Shown here piece after piece: positions 26,028 to 35,132 of a DNA stretch of 38,397 nucleotides. Position 1 is the stretch's first letter. Every line of letters starts with the position of its first letter. Origin of the DNA: Thermopetrobacter sp964430935 (GTDB taxonomy: Bacteria > Pseudomonadota > Alphaproteobacteria > Rhizobiales > Aestuariivirgaceae); NCBI GenBank assembly GCA_964430935.1, contig CAYSHK010000073.1:1-38397 (forward strand), read 5' to 3'. Below the pieces are notes generated by a model. It saw only the letters and a program-made list of their open reading frames with translations, made no database searches and was not told where the DNA came from. The translations under genes were made by a program, and so were the position numbers.

Positions 26028-26401
26028 GTCGCCGTCGCCGTGCTTTCCCGCCTTTGAACAATCCATGATTGAAATCCATGGATGTTGCAACATTGTGGCG
26101 GCAAAAGGACAAACGGGGCGTGAACGGGTGGATGAATTGTCGCGTGTTTCGTTGAACGGGGTGAATGAAAGGTGGACGGAAACGCATGTCGGCGGAAAGC
26201 CGGAGCCATGGATCCGGTGTTACCGGAAGACCGGGCCGTGTCCCCGAACGGATTCCGCTCCATTCCGGCCCGCCCTGGACCCGGGCCCGGAATGCGGGAA
26301 GGCCGCCGGATCTCCGGTGCGGGCGAAGCGAAAGGCGGAAGAGGATGGGAATCCTCTTCCGCCTCGAAATCATCGAATCCGGGAACCGGCCATCCGGTCC
26401 G
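26028..26401. other. intergenic region between the acyltransferase and rne
   Basis: No gene is seen. It holds the rne terminator (26333-26364), and near the acyltransferase start a short inverted repeat CAATC-CAT-GATTG with a repeated AATCCATG (26060-26085) that could be an operator. I found no confident promoter. Confidence 0.45.
26320..26364 (-). terminator. rne terminator
   Basis: AGGCGGAAGAGGAT (26333-26346) pairs perfectly over 14 bp with ATCCTCTTCCGCCT (26351-26364) around a 4-nt loop. On the minus strand it follows the rne stop by about 37 nt and is succeeded by TTTCGCTTCG, a broken T-run. Confidence 0.65.
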
Positions 26402-28600
26402 TCATTCCGCCGCTCTGGCCGTGACGCGCCTGCGCTGCTGTCCGCCGCGCCGTCTGCGTCCCCCTCTGCGGCCACGCCGCGAGCGGGACTTCTCCTTCTT
26501 CTTCACGAGAAGGACGGTGTCTCCCATGTCGACGATCTGGAAGGGCGCGCCCTTGCGGGCCGGCCTGCGGCCGTTCCGGGACTGGCGGGAGGACTGCCGC
26601 TCCGAGGGTGCCGTCGTCTCGGGAGCCGCGTCCTTGCGCGCACGCACGATCAGCACCATGGAACCCATGTCGACGATGCGGTACGGCGAATACTTTCCGG
26701 CACCGTCGTCCGCGGCATTGAGGGCGGCGAGCCGGGCCTGGGCCCGCTCGCGGGCCTTGCGGCCGCCCCGGCGTCCCCGGCGGCGACGCTTCTTCTTCGG
26801 CTTCTCCTCCGCGGTTTCCTGCGTCTCCGCGTCGGATGCGGCTTCCTCCACGGCCTCTACCCCGTCCGGAGCGACGAGGGGCGTGTCCATGCGCACCGCG
26901 CCCGCCGGCGTGCGCGGTTTCTGGAGGGCCTTCTGCTGGCCCTGGGCGACCTCGAAGGCCGCCGGCGCGATGTCGCGGTCCGGCTCGATGTAGATGGAAA
27001 CCCCGTGCGTGTGCTCCAGCCCCATGAGATGATCGCGCTTCTCGTTGAGAATGTAGAAGGCGACATCGGGGTTGCAGCGCACGATCAGGGCCGGCCGCCT
27101 GTTGTTCAGCAGCGCCTCCTCGATGCCCCTGAGCACCGAAAGCGCGGAGGAGGATACGGAGCGGATCAGGCCCGTCCCGTAGCAGTGCGGGCAGGGGCGG
27201 GTGGCGTTCTCGAGCATGCCCTGCCGCAGCCGCTGCCGGGACATCTCCAGAAGGCCGAAATGGGAGATGCGTCCGACCTGGATGCGCGCCCGGTCTCCTC
27301 TCAGGGCCTCCTTCAGGCGGCGTTCCACGGCCCGGTTGTTCTTCTTCTCCTCCATGTCGATGAAGTCGATGACGATCAGGCCGGCCAGATCGCGCAGCCG
27401 CAGCTGCCGGGCTATCTCCTCCGCCGCCTCCAGGTTCGTCTTCAGCGCCGTGTCCTCGATGGAATGCTCCTTCGTGGACTTGCCCGAGTTGATGTCGATG
27501 GACACCAGCGCCTCGGTCTGGTTGATGACCAGATATCCGCCGGAGGGAAGGGTGGCGATCGGCGAGAACAGGGCATCCAGCTGCGCATCCACCTTGTAGC
27601 GCGCGAAGAGGGGCAGGGGATCCCTGTAGAGCTTCACGTTCCGGGCATGCGAGGGCATCATCATCTTCATGAAGGCCTTCGCCTCCTTGTGCGCCTCCTC
27701 GCCCTCGACGAGGATCTCCGCGACGTCCTTGGTGTACAGGTCGCGGATGGCCCGCTTGATGAGGTTGCCCTCCTCGTAGACCAGCTTCGGCGCCGTGGAC
27801 TTCAGCGTCAGCTCCCGGATGTTCTCCCAGAGGCGCATCAGATAGTCGAAGTCGCGCCGGATCTCCGCCTTCGTGCGCTGCGCACCGGCGGTGCGGATGA
27901 TCAGGCCCATGCCTTCCGGCACCTTGATCTCCGAGGCGATCTTCTTGAGGCGCTTGCGGTCCTTGGCGTCGGTGATCTTGCGGGAGATGCCGCCGCCCCG
28001 TGCGGTATTCGGCATCAGCACGCAGTAGCGGCCGGCCAGCGACAGATAGGTGGTCAGCGCCGCGCCCTTGTTGCCGCGCTCCTCCTTCACCACCTGCACC
28101 AGCATCACCTGCCGGCGCTTGATCACCTCCTGGATCTTGTACTGGCGGCGCCGCTTGCGCGGCTTGCGCTCGGGAACCTCCTCGAGAACGTCCTCGGCGC
28201 CGACGTCGTCGACACCCTCCTCGCCGTTCTCCTCGTCGGAGGCCGTCTGCGCGGCCTCGCCGTTGCCGTTGTCCTCGTCCTCGGCGGTCTCCTCCTCTTC
28301 CTCCTCGCGCAGCAGCGCCTCCCGGTCGGCGACCGGGATCTGGTAGTAGTCGGGATGGATTTCGCTGAAGGCGAGGAAGCCGTGGCGGTTGCCGCCGTAG
28401 TCCACGAACGCGGCCTGCAGGGAAGGCTCCACCCGCGTCACCTTCGCGAGGTAGATGTTTCCCTTGAGCTGCTTTCTCGTGGCTGATTCGTAGTCGAATT
28501 CCTCGATCTTGCTGTCACGGACGACCACCACCCTGGTTTCTTCCGGGTGGGAGGCGTCGATGAGCATCTTCCTGTTCTTTTGCGTTTTCGTCGTAGCCAT
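26402..28600 (-). CDS. rne: ribonuclease E/G
   Basis: 732 residues. It is the endonuclease that initiates mRNA decay and matures rRNA and tRNA. The N terminus KMLIDASHPEETRVVVV is canonical, so ATG 28600 is chosen. The S1 domain is split by a large acidic-then-basic insertion (runs of Glu/Asp near 90-140, then KPRKRRRQYKIQEVIKRRQ), a feature of alphaproteobacterial RNase E. The DNase I-like catalytic domain has VSIDINSGKST and LIVIDFIDMEEKKNNR with the catalytic Asp residues. CPHCYGTG is the zinc-link motif. The C-terminal 150 residues hold Arg-rich RNA-binding blocks (KKKRRRRGRRGGRK, SRSRRGRRGGRRRRGG), and two repeated short segments, YRIVDMGSMVLIV and FQIVDMGDTVLLV, that may bind partners. 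Confidence 0.96.
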   Translation of the reverse strand: MATTKTQKNRKMLIDASHPEETRVVVVRDSKIEEFDYESATRKQLKGNIYLAKVTRVEPSLQAAFVDYGGNRHGFLAFSEIHPDYYQIPVADREALLREEEEEETAEDEDNGNGEAAQTASDEENGEEGVDDVGAEDVLEEVPERKPRKRRRQYKIQEVIKRRQVMLVQVVKEERGNKGAALTTYLSLAGRYCVLMPNTARGGGISRKITDAKDRKRLKKIASEIKVPEGMGLIIRTAGAQRTKAEIRRDFDYLMRLWENIRELTLKSTAPKLVYEEGNLIKRAIRDLYTKDVAEILVEGEEAHKEAKAFMKMMMPSHARNVKLYRDPLPLFARYKVDAQLDALFSPIATLPSGGYLVINQTEALVSIDINSGKSTKEHSIEDTALKTNLEAAEEIARQLRLRDLAGLIVIDFIDMEEKKNNRAVERRLKEALRGDRARIQVGRISHFGLLEMSRQRLRQGMLENATRPCPHCYGTGLIRSVSSSALSVLRGIEEALLNNRRPALIVRCNPDVAFYILNEKRDHLMGLEHTHGVSIYIEPDRDIAPAAFEVAQGQQKALQKPRTPAGAVRMDTPLVAPDGVEAVEEAASDAETQETAEEKPKKKRRRRGRRGGRKARERAQARLAALNAADDGAGKYSPYRIVDMGSMVLIVRARKDAAPETTAPSERQSSRQSRNGRRPARKGAPFQIVDMGDTVLLVKKKEKSRSRRGRRGGRRRRGGQQRRRVTARAAE

Positions 28601-29237
28601 GATGGCGTATCCTCGGACGCCGCAAAAGCGCGCGCCGCACCCTGCCGCGCTCCGGGAGGAGGTGGCGGTGGCGCTGTTCGCCGGCGTGCATGTTGTGAAT
28701 GAAACGGGCTCCGCACGGCTGCGCATCCTGCGTGCGCAGCGGTCCGGCCGGGCCGGTATCCGCGCCTCTGTCCCGCATCTGCCGCGGCAGGGAGGGGGAG
28801 GAGGATATGTTCAAGCCTGTGCCCGTCATCCGGTTGCCGTTTCCCGCCCCGCGCCGTGCGCGAGGGCGAAATCTTCCTTGCATACTGAGCGACTTCGCCA
28901 GATTGCGAAGTCCGTTCCCCAAACGCTCCTGCGGCCGTGCGGCATCGAACCTGTGACTGTGCCCGGAGACTCCTGGGCCGCGAGCGAAATCTTTTCCGGG
29001 ATGGTGTCGGCACTGGAGACCGGGGGGATCCATCGGTGCCGATTCCACCCTGTGTGACGCCTTCTTTGTAGGAGCATGGCGCTGCAATTACAAGCATTTT
29101 GCTTTCCACGGAAAGAATCGTGGGAAACCTGCGATTAACCCTTCCGCAATAATAATCGTGGCCTGGAATGGATGTTCCGGTGCGGCTCCCGCCCCGGAAC
29201 GCGCAGAAGAGGCAAGGGGGGCGCGGAAGTCGCCATC
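28601..29237. promoter_or_regulatory. divergent rne/amiC control region with long rne leader
   Basis: This 637-nt gap has no convincing gene. Transcription from the candidate rne promoter (29066-29094) would give a leader of about 460 nt. That leader contains a perfect 8-bp hairpin GACTTCGC / GCGAAGTC with a 6-nt loop (28891-28912) and the 10-mer GCGAAATCTT twice (28866-28875 and 28984-28993). RNase E is known in enterobacteria to control its own message through 5' leader hairpins; the same here is an inference. A further inverted repeat, TTTCCACG / CGTGGGAAA, lies at 29103-29126. Confidence 0.5.
29066..29094 (-). promoter_or_regulatory. candidate rne promoter
   Basis: On the minus strand, CTTGTA (29094-29089) and CTACAA (29071-29066) are 17 bp apart. 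They are in the right place to make a long rne leader. Motif match only. Confidence 0.45.
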
Positions 29238-30791
29238 ATGGATCCACGCAACGATCGCCGGACGCCGGGGGGGGATGGGCCGGAGGAATTCCTCCGCCGC
29301 CTGCTTTTCCACGTGTTCTTCCTGCTGACGTTCGTGGTGTCCGCCGGGTTTCCGTCCACGGACGGCGGCAGGGCGTTCGCGGCGCGCGGCCTGGCCGTTC
29401 CGGTCGCATCCTCCCTGACCATCGAGCACAAGGAGGACGCGGCGGTCCTCACCGCCTCCCTCACCTATGCGATTCCCTTCAACGTGTACGTCCTTTCGTC
29501 GCCCTACAGGGTGATGATCGACATGCCGGACGTCGATTTCCGGCTGAAGGGCAGGGTGCGCAACAGCTCCGGCGGTCTGGTGCGCGCGGTCCGCTACGGG
29601 CGGATGGCCCCGGGCAAGGCCCGCATCGTGCTGGAGGTCGACGGGCCGGTACTCATCCGTCGCTCCTACGCGCTGCATCCGCAGGGCGCCCGTCCGGCCC
29701 GGCTGGTGGTCGAACTGGTCCGCACCGACGAGGGGACGTTCCGTGCACTGCTGGCGGCGGTCGGCGGAAATGGTCCGGAGGATGCGGCGGGCGGCGGAAG
29801 GAGCGCGCCGTCCGACACCCGGCCGCTGCGCGCGGGCGATCCCGTTCCGGAGGATCTGCCCGTCATCACGCGTGCCTACCGCAGACTCGTGGAGATGGCG
29901 GCGGCGGGAGAGGAACCCCGCAGGCCATCTTCCATCGCGGATCTGCTGGAGGACGCGCCGGTCGGGTTCGACATGCCCGCTTCCCCGGGCGGCAGGAAGG
30001 CCGAGGCGGTCGGCGATGGGAAGCCGGCGGCGAGGGTGCGGAAGGGAAGGAAGGAAAGGAAGACGGCGGGCAAAGGCGGCGGAAACGTCTCCTCCTCCCG
30101 CCGTCCGCTGATCGTCATCGACCCGGGCCATGGCGGGAAGGATCCCGGAGCCATCGGCTACCGCGGACACAGGGAGAAGGATCTCGTTCTTGCCTTCGCG
30201 CGGACCCTGGCGGACACCTTGCGCGCCACCGGCCGCTACCGTGTCCTGCTGACGCGCGGAGGGGACACCTTCCTGACGCTGCGCGAGCGGGTGCGCTACG
30301 CCCGCCGGCATGACGCGGCTCTCTTCATCTCGATCCATGCCGACAAGTTCCGGACCCGCTCGGTCCATGGCGCGGCCATCTACACCCTTTCCGAAAAGGC
30401 CTCGGACGAGGAGGCGGCCGAGCTGGCCCGCACGGAGAACGCCGCCGACGTGATCGACGGCGTGGACCTCGGTGCGGACAGCGATGCGATCCGCGGCATC
30501 CTCATCGACCTGACCATGCGGGAGACGAAGAACCATTCCATCTGGCTGGCCCGCAATCTCGCCTCCCGGCTGCGCCGCGTCACCAAGGTGCGCCCGCGTC
30601 CCGTCCGTTCTGCGGATTTCCGCGTGCTCCGCAATCCGGACGTTCCGGCCGTCCTCGTCGAACTGGGATACGTCTCCAATGCCCGGGACGTGCGCAACAT
30701 GCTTTCGACGCGCTGGCGCAAGCGCATCGCCCGTGCCATGACGGAGGCCGTCAACCGCTACTTCACAAGCCGTCTGGCGATGGGACGCTGA
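29238..30791 (+). CDS. amiC: N-acetylmuramoyl-L-alanine amidase with AMIN domain
   Basis: 517 residues from ATG 29238 (an ATG at 29172 is also in frame). The membrane-spanning signal (LLFHVFFLLTFVVSAGFP) is preceded by an unusually long charged N-terminal region. The AMIN domain runs from about 60 to 160 (VLTASLTYAIPFNVYVLSS, VMIDMPDVDFRLKGRV). A variable linker rich in Gly/Lys follows. The Amidase_3 catalytic domain starts at IVIDPGHGGKDPGAIGY (first zinc His) and continues with EKDLVLAFAR (zinc Glu), FISIHADKF (zinc His) and PAVLVELGYVSN (catalytic Glu). It splits septal peptidoglycan for daughter-cell separation. It lies directly upstream of mrcA on the same strand and divergent from rne, a conserved alphaproteobacterial order. 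Confidence 0.93.
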   Translation: MDPRNDRRTPGGDGPEEFLRRLLFHVFFLLTFVVSAGFPSTDGGRAFAARGLAVPVASSLTIEHKEDAAVLTASLTYAIPFNVYVLSSPYRVMIDMPDVDFRLKGRVRNSSGGLVRAVRYGRMAPGKARIVLEVDGPVLIRRSYALHPQGARPARLVVELVRTDEGTFRALLAAVGGNGPEDAAGGGRSAPSDTRPLRAGDPVPEDLPVITRAYRRLVEMAAAGEEPRRPSSIADLLEDAPVGFDMPASPGGRKAEAVGDGKPAARVRKGRKERKTAGKGGGNVSSSRRPLIVIDPGHGGKDPGAIGYRGHREKDLVLAFARTLADTLRATGRYRVLLTRGGDTFLTLRERVRYARRHDAALFISIHADKFRTRSVHGAAIYTLSEKASDEEAAELARTENAADVIDGVDLGADSDAIRGILIDLTMRETKNHSIWLARNLASRLRRVTKVRPRPVRSADFRVLRNPDVPAVLVELGYVSNARDVRNMLSTRWRKRIARAMTEAVNRYFTSRLAMGR

Positions 30792-30824
30792 GCCCGCGGG
30801 GGAGGGGACGCCGAAGGGTGGGAC

Positions 30825-30848
30825 GGGGCCGCGCGGGCAGCGGCCCGG
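30825..30848 (+). terminator. possible terminator between amiC and mrcA
   Basis: GGGCCGC (30826-30832) pairs with GCGGCCC (30840-30846) around a 7-nt loop, 35 nt after the amiC stop. No T-run follows; it may only attenuate read-through to mrcA. Confidence 0.3.
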
Positions 30849-31014
30849 ACCCTTCCTCGCCACATTTGGGGATTAGTCCCGTGAAGTCGTGACCGAAAGG
30901 CAACAGGCGGCGGCGATCCCGGCGCGTCGCATGAAAAATGGGTCATTTTGTGTGAGAAATGCCGGACACTGCACTATATATGCGGCAAACGGAGCTGTCT
31001 GGTAGCGATTCTTC

Positions 31015-33585
31015 ATGCTGAGATTTCTGGGATATCTGTTTTCCGCCGGCTTCGTGGTCTTCCTCGGGGTGGCCGTGGCGGCGGGATACATCATCTGGCA
31101 AACGTCCAAGACGCTTCCCGACACCCGGGTGCTGGAGAACTACCAGCCCCGCGTGCTCACCCGCGTGCACGCCGCCGACGGTTCGCTGCTGGCGGAATAC
31201 GCCCGGGAGCGCCGGCTCTTCGTGCCCATACAGACCATCCCGAAGCAGCTCATCCACGCCTTCATCTCCGCCGAGGACAAGAACTTCTACCATCACGGCG
31301 GCGTGGACCCCCAGGCCCTGGCCCGCGCCATGGTGCAGAACCTCGTCAAGTACGTGAAGGGCGGCAAGGGGCGCTACATCGGAGCCTCGACCATCACCCA
31401 GCAGGTGGCGAAGAACTTCCTGCTCACCAACGAACGCACCCTGCGACGCAAGATCCGCGAGGCGCTGATCGCCTTGAAGATCGAGGGAACGCTTTCGAAG
31501 AACAAGATTCTCGAACTCTATCTGAACGAGATCTACCTCGGGCGCGGTGCCTATGGCGTCGCCGGCGCTGCGCTCACCTATTTCGGCAAGACGCTGGACA
31601 AGCTGACCCTGCCGGAGATGGCCTATCTGGCGGCCCTGCCCAAGAAGCCCGGAAAGCTGGACCCGATCCGCAACCACGACGATGCGGTGGCGCGGCGCAA
31701 CTGGGTGCTGGGGCAGATGCTCAAGAACGGCTATATCACCAGGGAGGAGTACGAGAAGGCCGTGGCCACGCCGCTGGAGGCGCACATCCGTCCCTTCGGC
31801 GCCAAGCTGTTCGCCGCGGAGTCGTTCACCGAGGAGGTCCGTCGCCGCGTCAAGAAACTCTATGGCAAGGACGTTCTCTACGAGGGCGGCCTGTCCGTGC
31901 GCACGACGCTCGATCCGAAGCTCCAGATCTTCGCCCGCAAGGCCCTGGTCAACGGCCTGATCCGTTTCGACCGTTCGCGCGGGTGGCGCGGTCCGGTGAA
32001 GCATGTCGATCTCGCGGCCACGAAGGACTGGGTGAAGGCGGTGGCCAAGGTGAAGCTGCCGCGCGATCTGGACCCGTGGCGCGTGGCCGTGGTGCTGGAC
32101 GTGAACGACCGCGAGGCCGTCATTGGCATCCGCCCCGAGAGAAGGCGCGGTCGCGCGGACGACGCGAAGCCCGGACGCGGCATCATCCCGCTGAAGAACG
32201 TGCTCTGGGCGCGCAAGGCGCTGGGCGTGAAAAAGGGTGTGGTCCGGCTCGGAAAGAAGGTCGGGAAGGTTTCCGATGTCCTGAAACCGGGGGATGTCGT
32301 CTACGTCATGCCCAAAGGCGACGGCACCTACGATCTGATGCAGGTGCCGGAGGTGCAGGGCGCGATGGTGGTCATGGATCCCCACACCGGCCGCATCAAG
32401 GCGCTGGTGGGCGGCTTCTCGCACGGCCTTTCGCAGTTCAACCGCGCCACGCAGGCGCGGCGCCAGCCGGGATCGGCGATCAAGCCGTTCGTCTATGCGG
32501 CGGCGCTCGACAACGGCTACACGCCGGCTTCCGTGGTGCTGGACGCTCCCATCGAGATCCAGATGGAGAACGGAGAGGTCTGGAAGCCGCAGAACTATAC
32601 GAAGAAGTTCTATGGTCCCTCCACGTTGCGGCGCGGCATCGAGCAGTCGCGCAACGTCATGACCGTGCGGCTGGCGCAGGACATGGGCATAGAGAAATTC
32701 ACCACCCTCGCGGAACGGATGGGCATCTACGACCGGCTGCCGCGCGTTCTCGCCATGTCCCTGGGAGCGGGGGAGACGACGCTTCTGCGCCTGACCACCG
32801 CGTACGCGATGCTCGCCAACGGCGGAAAGAAGATCGAGGCGGCCGTCATCGACCGCATCCAGGACCGCTACGGCCGCACCGTCTACCGTCATGACAAGCG
32901 CAAGTGTCCGGACTGCAAGGCGGAGAAGTGGGAGAACCAGCCGGAGCCGGAGATCATCGAGAACCGCGAGGAGGTCATCAATCCCTATACGGCCTACCAG
33001 ATCACCTCCATGCTCCAGGGCGTGGTGCAGCGCGGCACCGCGAGGAACGCCTTCAAGAACTTCCCGTGGCCGGTCGCGGGCAAGACGGGCACCACGAACG
33101 ACGAACGCGACGCCTGGTTCATCGGCTATACGCCCGACCTTGTGGTCGGTGTCTACGTCGGCTACGACACGCCGCGCCCGATGGGCAAGGATGCCTCCGG
33201 CGGCCATCTGGCGGCGCCCATCGTCGCGGACTTCCTGCGCATGGCCCTGAAGGGCAGGCCGTCCGTGCCGTTCCGGACGCCGCCCGGAATCCAGCTCATT
33301 CCCATCGATCCGAAGACCGGTCTGCGCGCGGACTACGGCGACAAGAACGTCATTCTCGAGGCTTTCAAACCCGGTAACGAACCCCCCGAGGACGGCGGGG
33401 CGATCATCGGCGCCGACGCCGCCGATGCGGCCGGCGGAATGGATGCCGCGGGTGCGGTGCCCGGAGGCGTCGCGCCGGGAGCGGGCGGCGGCGCGGACAT
33501 CCGGGGCGGCATCATCCGCGAGGAGCCGCCGGCGGCCGACGACGGTGACGGCGGCTTGACGACCGGTACCGGCGGCCTCTATTAG
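31015..33585 (+). CDS. mrcA: bifunctional penicillin-binding protein 1A
   Basis: 856 residues. It polymerises glycan strands and cross-links them in the periplasm. One N-terminal membrane anchor (FLGYLFSAGFVVFLGVAVAA) is followed by the GT51 glycosyltransferase: SAEDKNFYHHGGVD with catalytic E87, GASTITQQVAKNFLL, and ILELYLNEIYLGRGAYGVAG. An OB-like insert lies around 330-430. The transpeptidase has GSAIKP with nucleophile S487 and K490, SRN at 545-547, and KTGTT starting at K690. The last 70 residues are an Ala/Gly/Asp-rich tail with no fold. A TATATA box-like sequence occurs about 40 nt upstream (30975-30980), but no matching -35 was found. Confidence 0.97.
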   Translation: MLRFLGYLFSAGFVVFLGVAVAAGYIIWQTSKTLPDTRVLENYQPRVLTRVHAADGSLLAEYARERRLFVPIQTIPKQLIHAFISAEDKNFYHHGGVDPQALARAMVQNLVKYVKGGKGRYIGASTITQQVAKNFLLTNERTLRRKIREALIALKIEGTLSKNKILELYLNEIYLGRGAYGVAGAALTYFGKTLDKLTLPEMAYLAALPKKPGKLDPIRNHDDAVARRNWVLGQMLKNGYITREEYEKAVATPLEAHIRPFGAKLFAAESFTEEVRRRVKKLYGKDVLYEGGLSVRTTLDPKLQIFARKALVNGLIRFDRSRGWRGPVKHVDLAATKDWVKAVAKVKLPRDLDPWRVAVVLDVNDREAVIGIRPERRRGRADDAKPGRGIIPLKNVLWARKALGVKKGVVRLGKKVGKVSDVLKPGDVVYVMPKGDGTYDLMQVPEVQGAMVVMDPHTGRIKALVGGFSHGLSQFNRATQARRQPGSAIKPFVYAAALDNGYTPASVVLDAPIEIQMENGEVWKPQNYTKKFYGPSTLRRGIEQSRNVMTVRLAQDMGIEKFTTLAERMGIYDRLPRVLAMSLGAGETTLLRLTTAYAMLANGGKKIEAAVIDRIQDRYGRTVYRHDKRKCPDCKAEKWENQPEPEIIENREEVINPYTAYQITSMLQGVVQRGTARNAFKNFPWPVAGKTGTTNDERDAWFIGYTPDLVVGVYVGYDTPRPMGKDASGGHLAAPIVADFLRMALKGRPSVPFRTPPGIQLIPIDPKTGLRADYGDKNVILEAFKPGNEPPEDGGAIIGADAADAAGGMDAAGAVPGGVAPGAGGGADIRGGIIREEPPAADDGDGGLTTGTGGLY

Positions 33586-33659
33586 CCGGGTGCCTCCCGC
33601 CCCATCCGCCGACGGATGAATTCCGCGGGTGGTCTTTCTCCTGCTCCTGCACGAAAGGC

Positions 33660-35099
33660 ATGCCGATGACGACCCGCGACGACATGGACATCGTCCGCAG
33701 CCGGCTCGAATCCTGGGAGGCGGAGGCGAGGATGGAGCAGGGGCCGGTTCTGGTCCAGCCCCCCATGTCCCGCCTGGCCGAGGATCTGGACCTGGGCGGT
33801 CTGATCGCGTCGGGCGGTCTGACCGGTGGCCGTCTCGAGGCCTTTCTCGAAACCTATCTGGCCGCGTCCCACCGCATACCGCATCCCCATGGAATGGGAC
33901 ATCAGGTGGCGTGTCCGCATCCGTCCGCCATTCTCGGCGGTTACGTGGACGTGTTCACCAACAACCCCATGGCCATCTACGAAATGGGACCGGCCGCCGC
34001 GACGGTGGAATACGCCGTCGTCAACTGGATGCTGGAGAAGGTCGGCTGGACGCCCCGTCCATGGCCGGACCGGCCGTCCGGGAAGGGGCGGGGGGAGGTG
34101 TGCGGCGGCGGCGTCCTCACCCATGGCGGCTCCCTGGCGCAGCTCACGGCCCTGGCGGCGGCCCGCGCGCATGCGGATCCGGAGGCGTGGGAGAACGGCG
34201 TCTCCCCGGATCTCGTTGTCGTATCACCGCCGGATGCCCATTATTCCGTGTCGCGGGCGCTCGGCATCCTGGGGATCGGGCAGAAGGCTCTCGTTTCCGC
34301 CCCCTGCGACGGGTGCGGGCGCATCGTCCCGTCCGAGCTCGACCGTCTGCTGGACGATCTCGGGAGACGGGGGCGCAAGGTCATGGCCGTCACCGCCAAT
34401 GCCGGATGCACGGCGGCGGGACTCTACGACGACTTCCATGCCGTGGCCGACGTCTGCGAACGGCATGGCGCATGGCTGCACGTGGACGGGGCGCACGGGG
34501 CGTCGGCGCTGCTCTCGCCCCGGCTGAGGCACCTCCTGGATGGTGTGGAACGGGCCGATTCCCTCATCTGGGACGCCCACAAGATGATGCGCACGCCGGG
34601 CCTGTGCGCGGCGGTGCTCTTCCGCGATGGCCGCCATCTCGACGGTGCGTTCCGCCAGCAGGCCAGCTATCTTTTCCACGAGAAGGAGCAGACGGGTTTC
34701 GACGCCATCGCCCACACCGTGGAGTGCACCAAGGCCGGACTGGGCGTGAAGTTCTTCTTCGGCCTGGCCGCGGAGGGCGAGGAGGGGCTGGCCCGCTATG
34801 TGGAGGGGCGGTACGCGCTCGGCGCGGAGGCGGCCCGGCTGATCGCGTCCAGGGAGGAATACGAACTGGCCGTGGAGCCGCAGGCGAACATCGTCTGTTT
34901 CCGCCTGAGGGGGCTGGACGACGACGGCCATCTGGAACTGCGCAACCGCGTGCTGGCCGACGGCCGGTACTACATCACCACGACCGCCTTCGCCGGACGC
35001 CGATGGCTGCGGCTCGCCATCATGAATCCCGAAACGGAGCTCCGCCACGTGGAAGGGCTGCTGAACCTCTTGCCTGAACTGGCAAAAAATGACACATGA
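33660..35099 (+). CDS. PLP-dependent group II decarboxylase
   Basis: 479 residues of fold type I. HPHGMGHQVACPHPSAILGG and NPMAIYEMGPAAATVEYAVV form the N-terminal part. GGVLTHGGSLAQLTALAAAR binds the cofactor phosphate. WLHVDGAHGASALLS has the cofactor Asp, and LIWDAHKMMRTPGLCAAV the Schiff-base lysine K308 after His. This is the glutamate/aromatic/diaminobutyrate decarboxylase group; the sequence is closest in feel to the L-2,4-diaminobutyrate decarboxylase subfamily, but the substrate is unproven. It sits between mrcA and prfB, which are usually neighbours in alphaproteobacteria, on the same strand and 74 nt from mrcA. Confidence 0.88.
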   Translation: MPMTTRDDMDIVRSRLESWEAEARMEQGPVLVQPPMSRLAEDLDLGGLIASGGLTGGRLEAFLETYLAASHRIPHPHGMGHQVACPHPSAILGGYVDVFTNNPMAIYEMGPAAATVEYAVVNWMLEKVGWTPRPWPDRPSGKGRGEVCGGGVLTHGGSLAQLTALAAARAHADPEAWENGVSPDLVVVSPPDAHYSVSRALGILGIGQKALVSAPCDGCGRIVPSELDRLLDDLGRRGRKVMAVTANAGCTAAGLYDDFHAVADVCERHGAWLHVDGAHGASALLSPRLRHLLDGVERADSLIWDAHKMMRTPGLCAAVLFRDGRHLDGAFRQQASYLFHEKEQTGFDAIAHTVECTKAGLGVKFFFGLAAEGEEGLARYVEGRYALGAEAARLIASREEYELAVEPQANIVCFRLRGLDDDGHLELRNRVLADGRYYITTTAFAGRRWLRLAIMNPETELRHVEGLLNLLPELAKNDT

Positions 35100-35132
35100 A
35101 GCGCGGAATACCGAGCAGGGAGAATCGTATCC

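Noticed and set aside
26165..28486. 773-residue plus-strand open frame opposite rne
   Set aside because: Antisense shadow of RNase E; no ribosome site and no recognisable fold.
30943..33207. 754-residue minus-strand open frame opposite mrcA
   Set aside because: Low-complexity His/Leu/Arg/Asp product; the plus strand encodes an intact PBP1A with all motifs.
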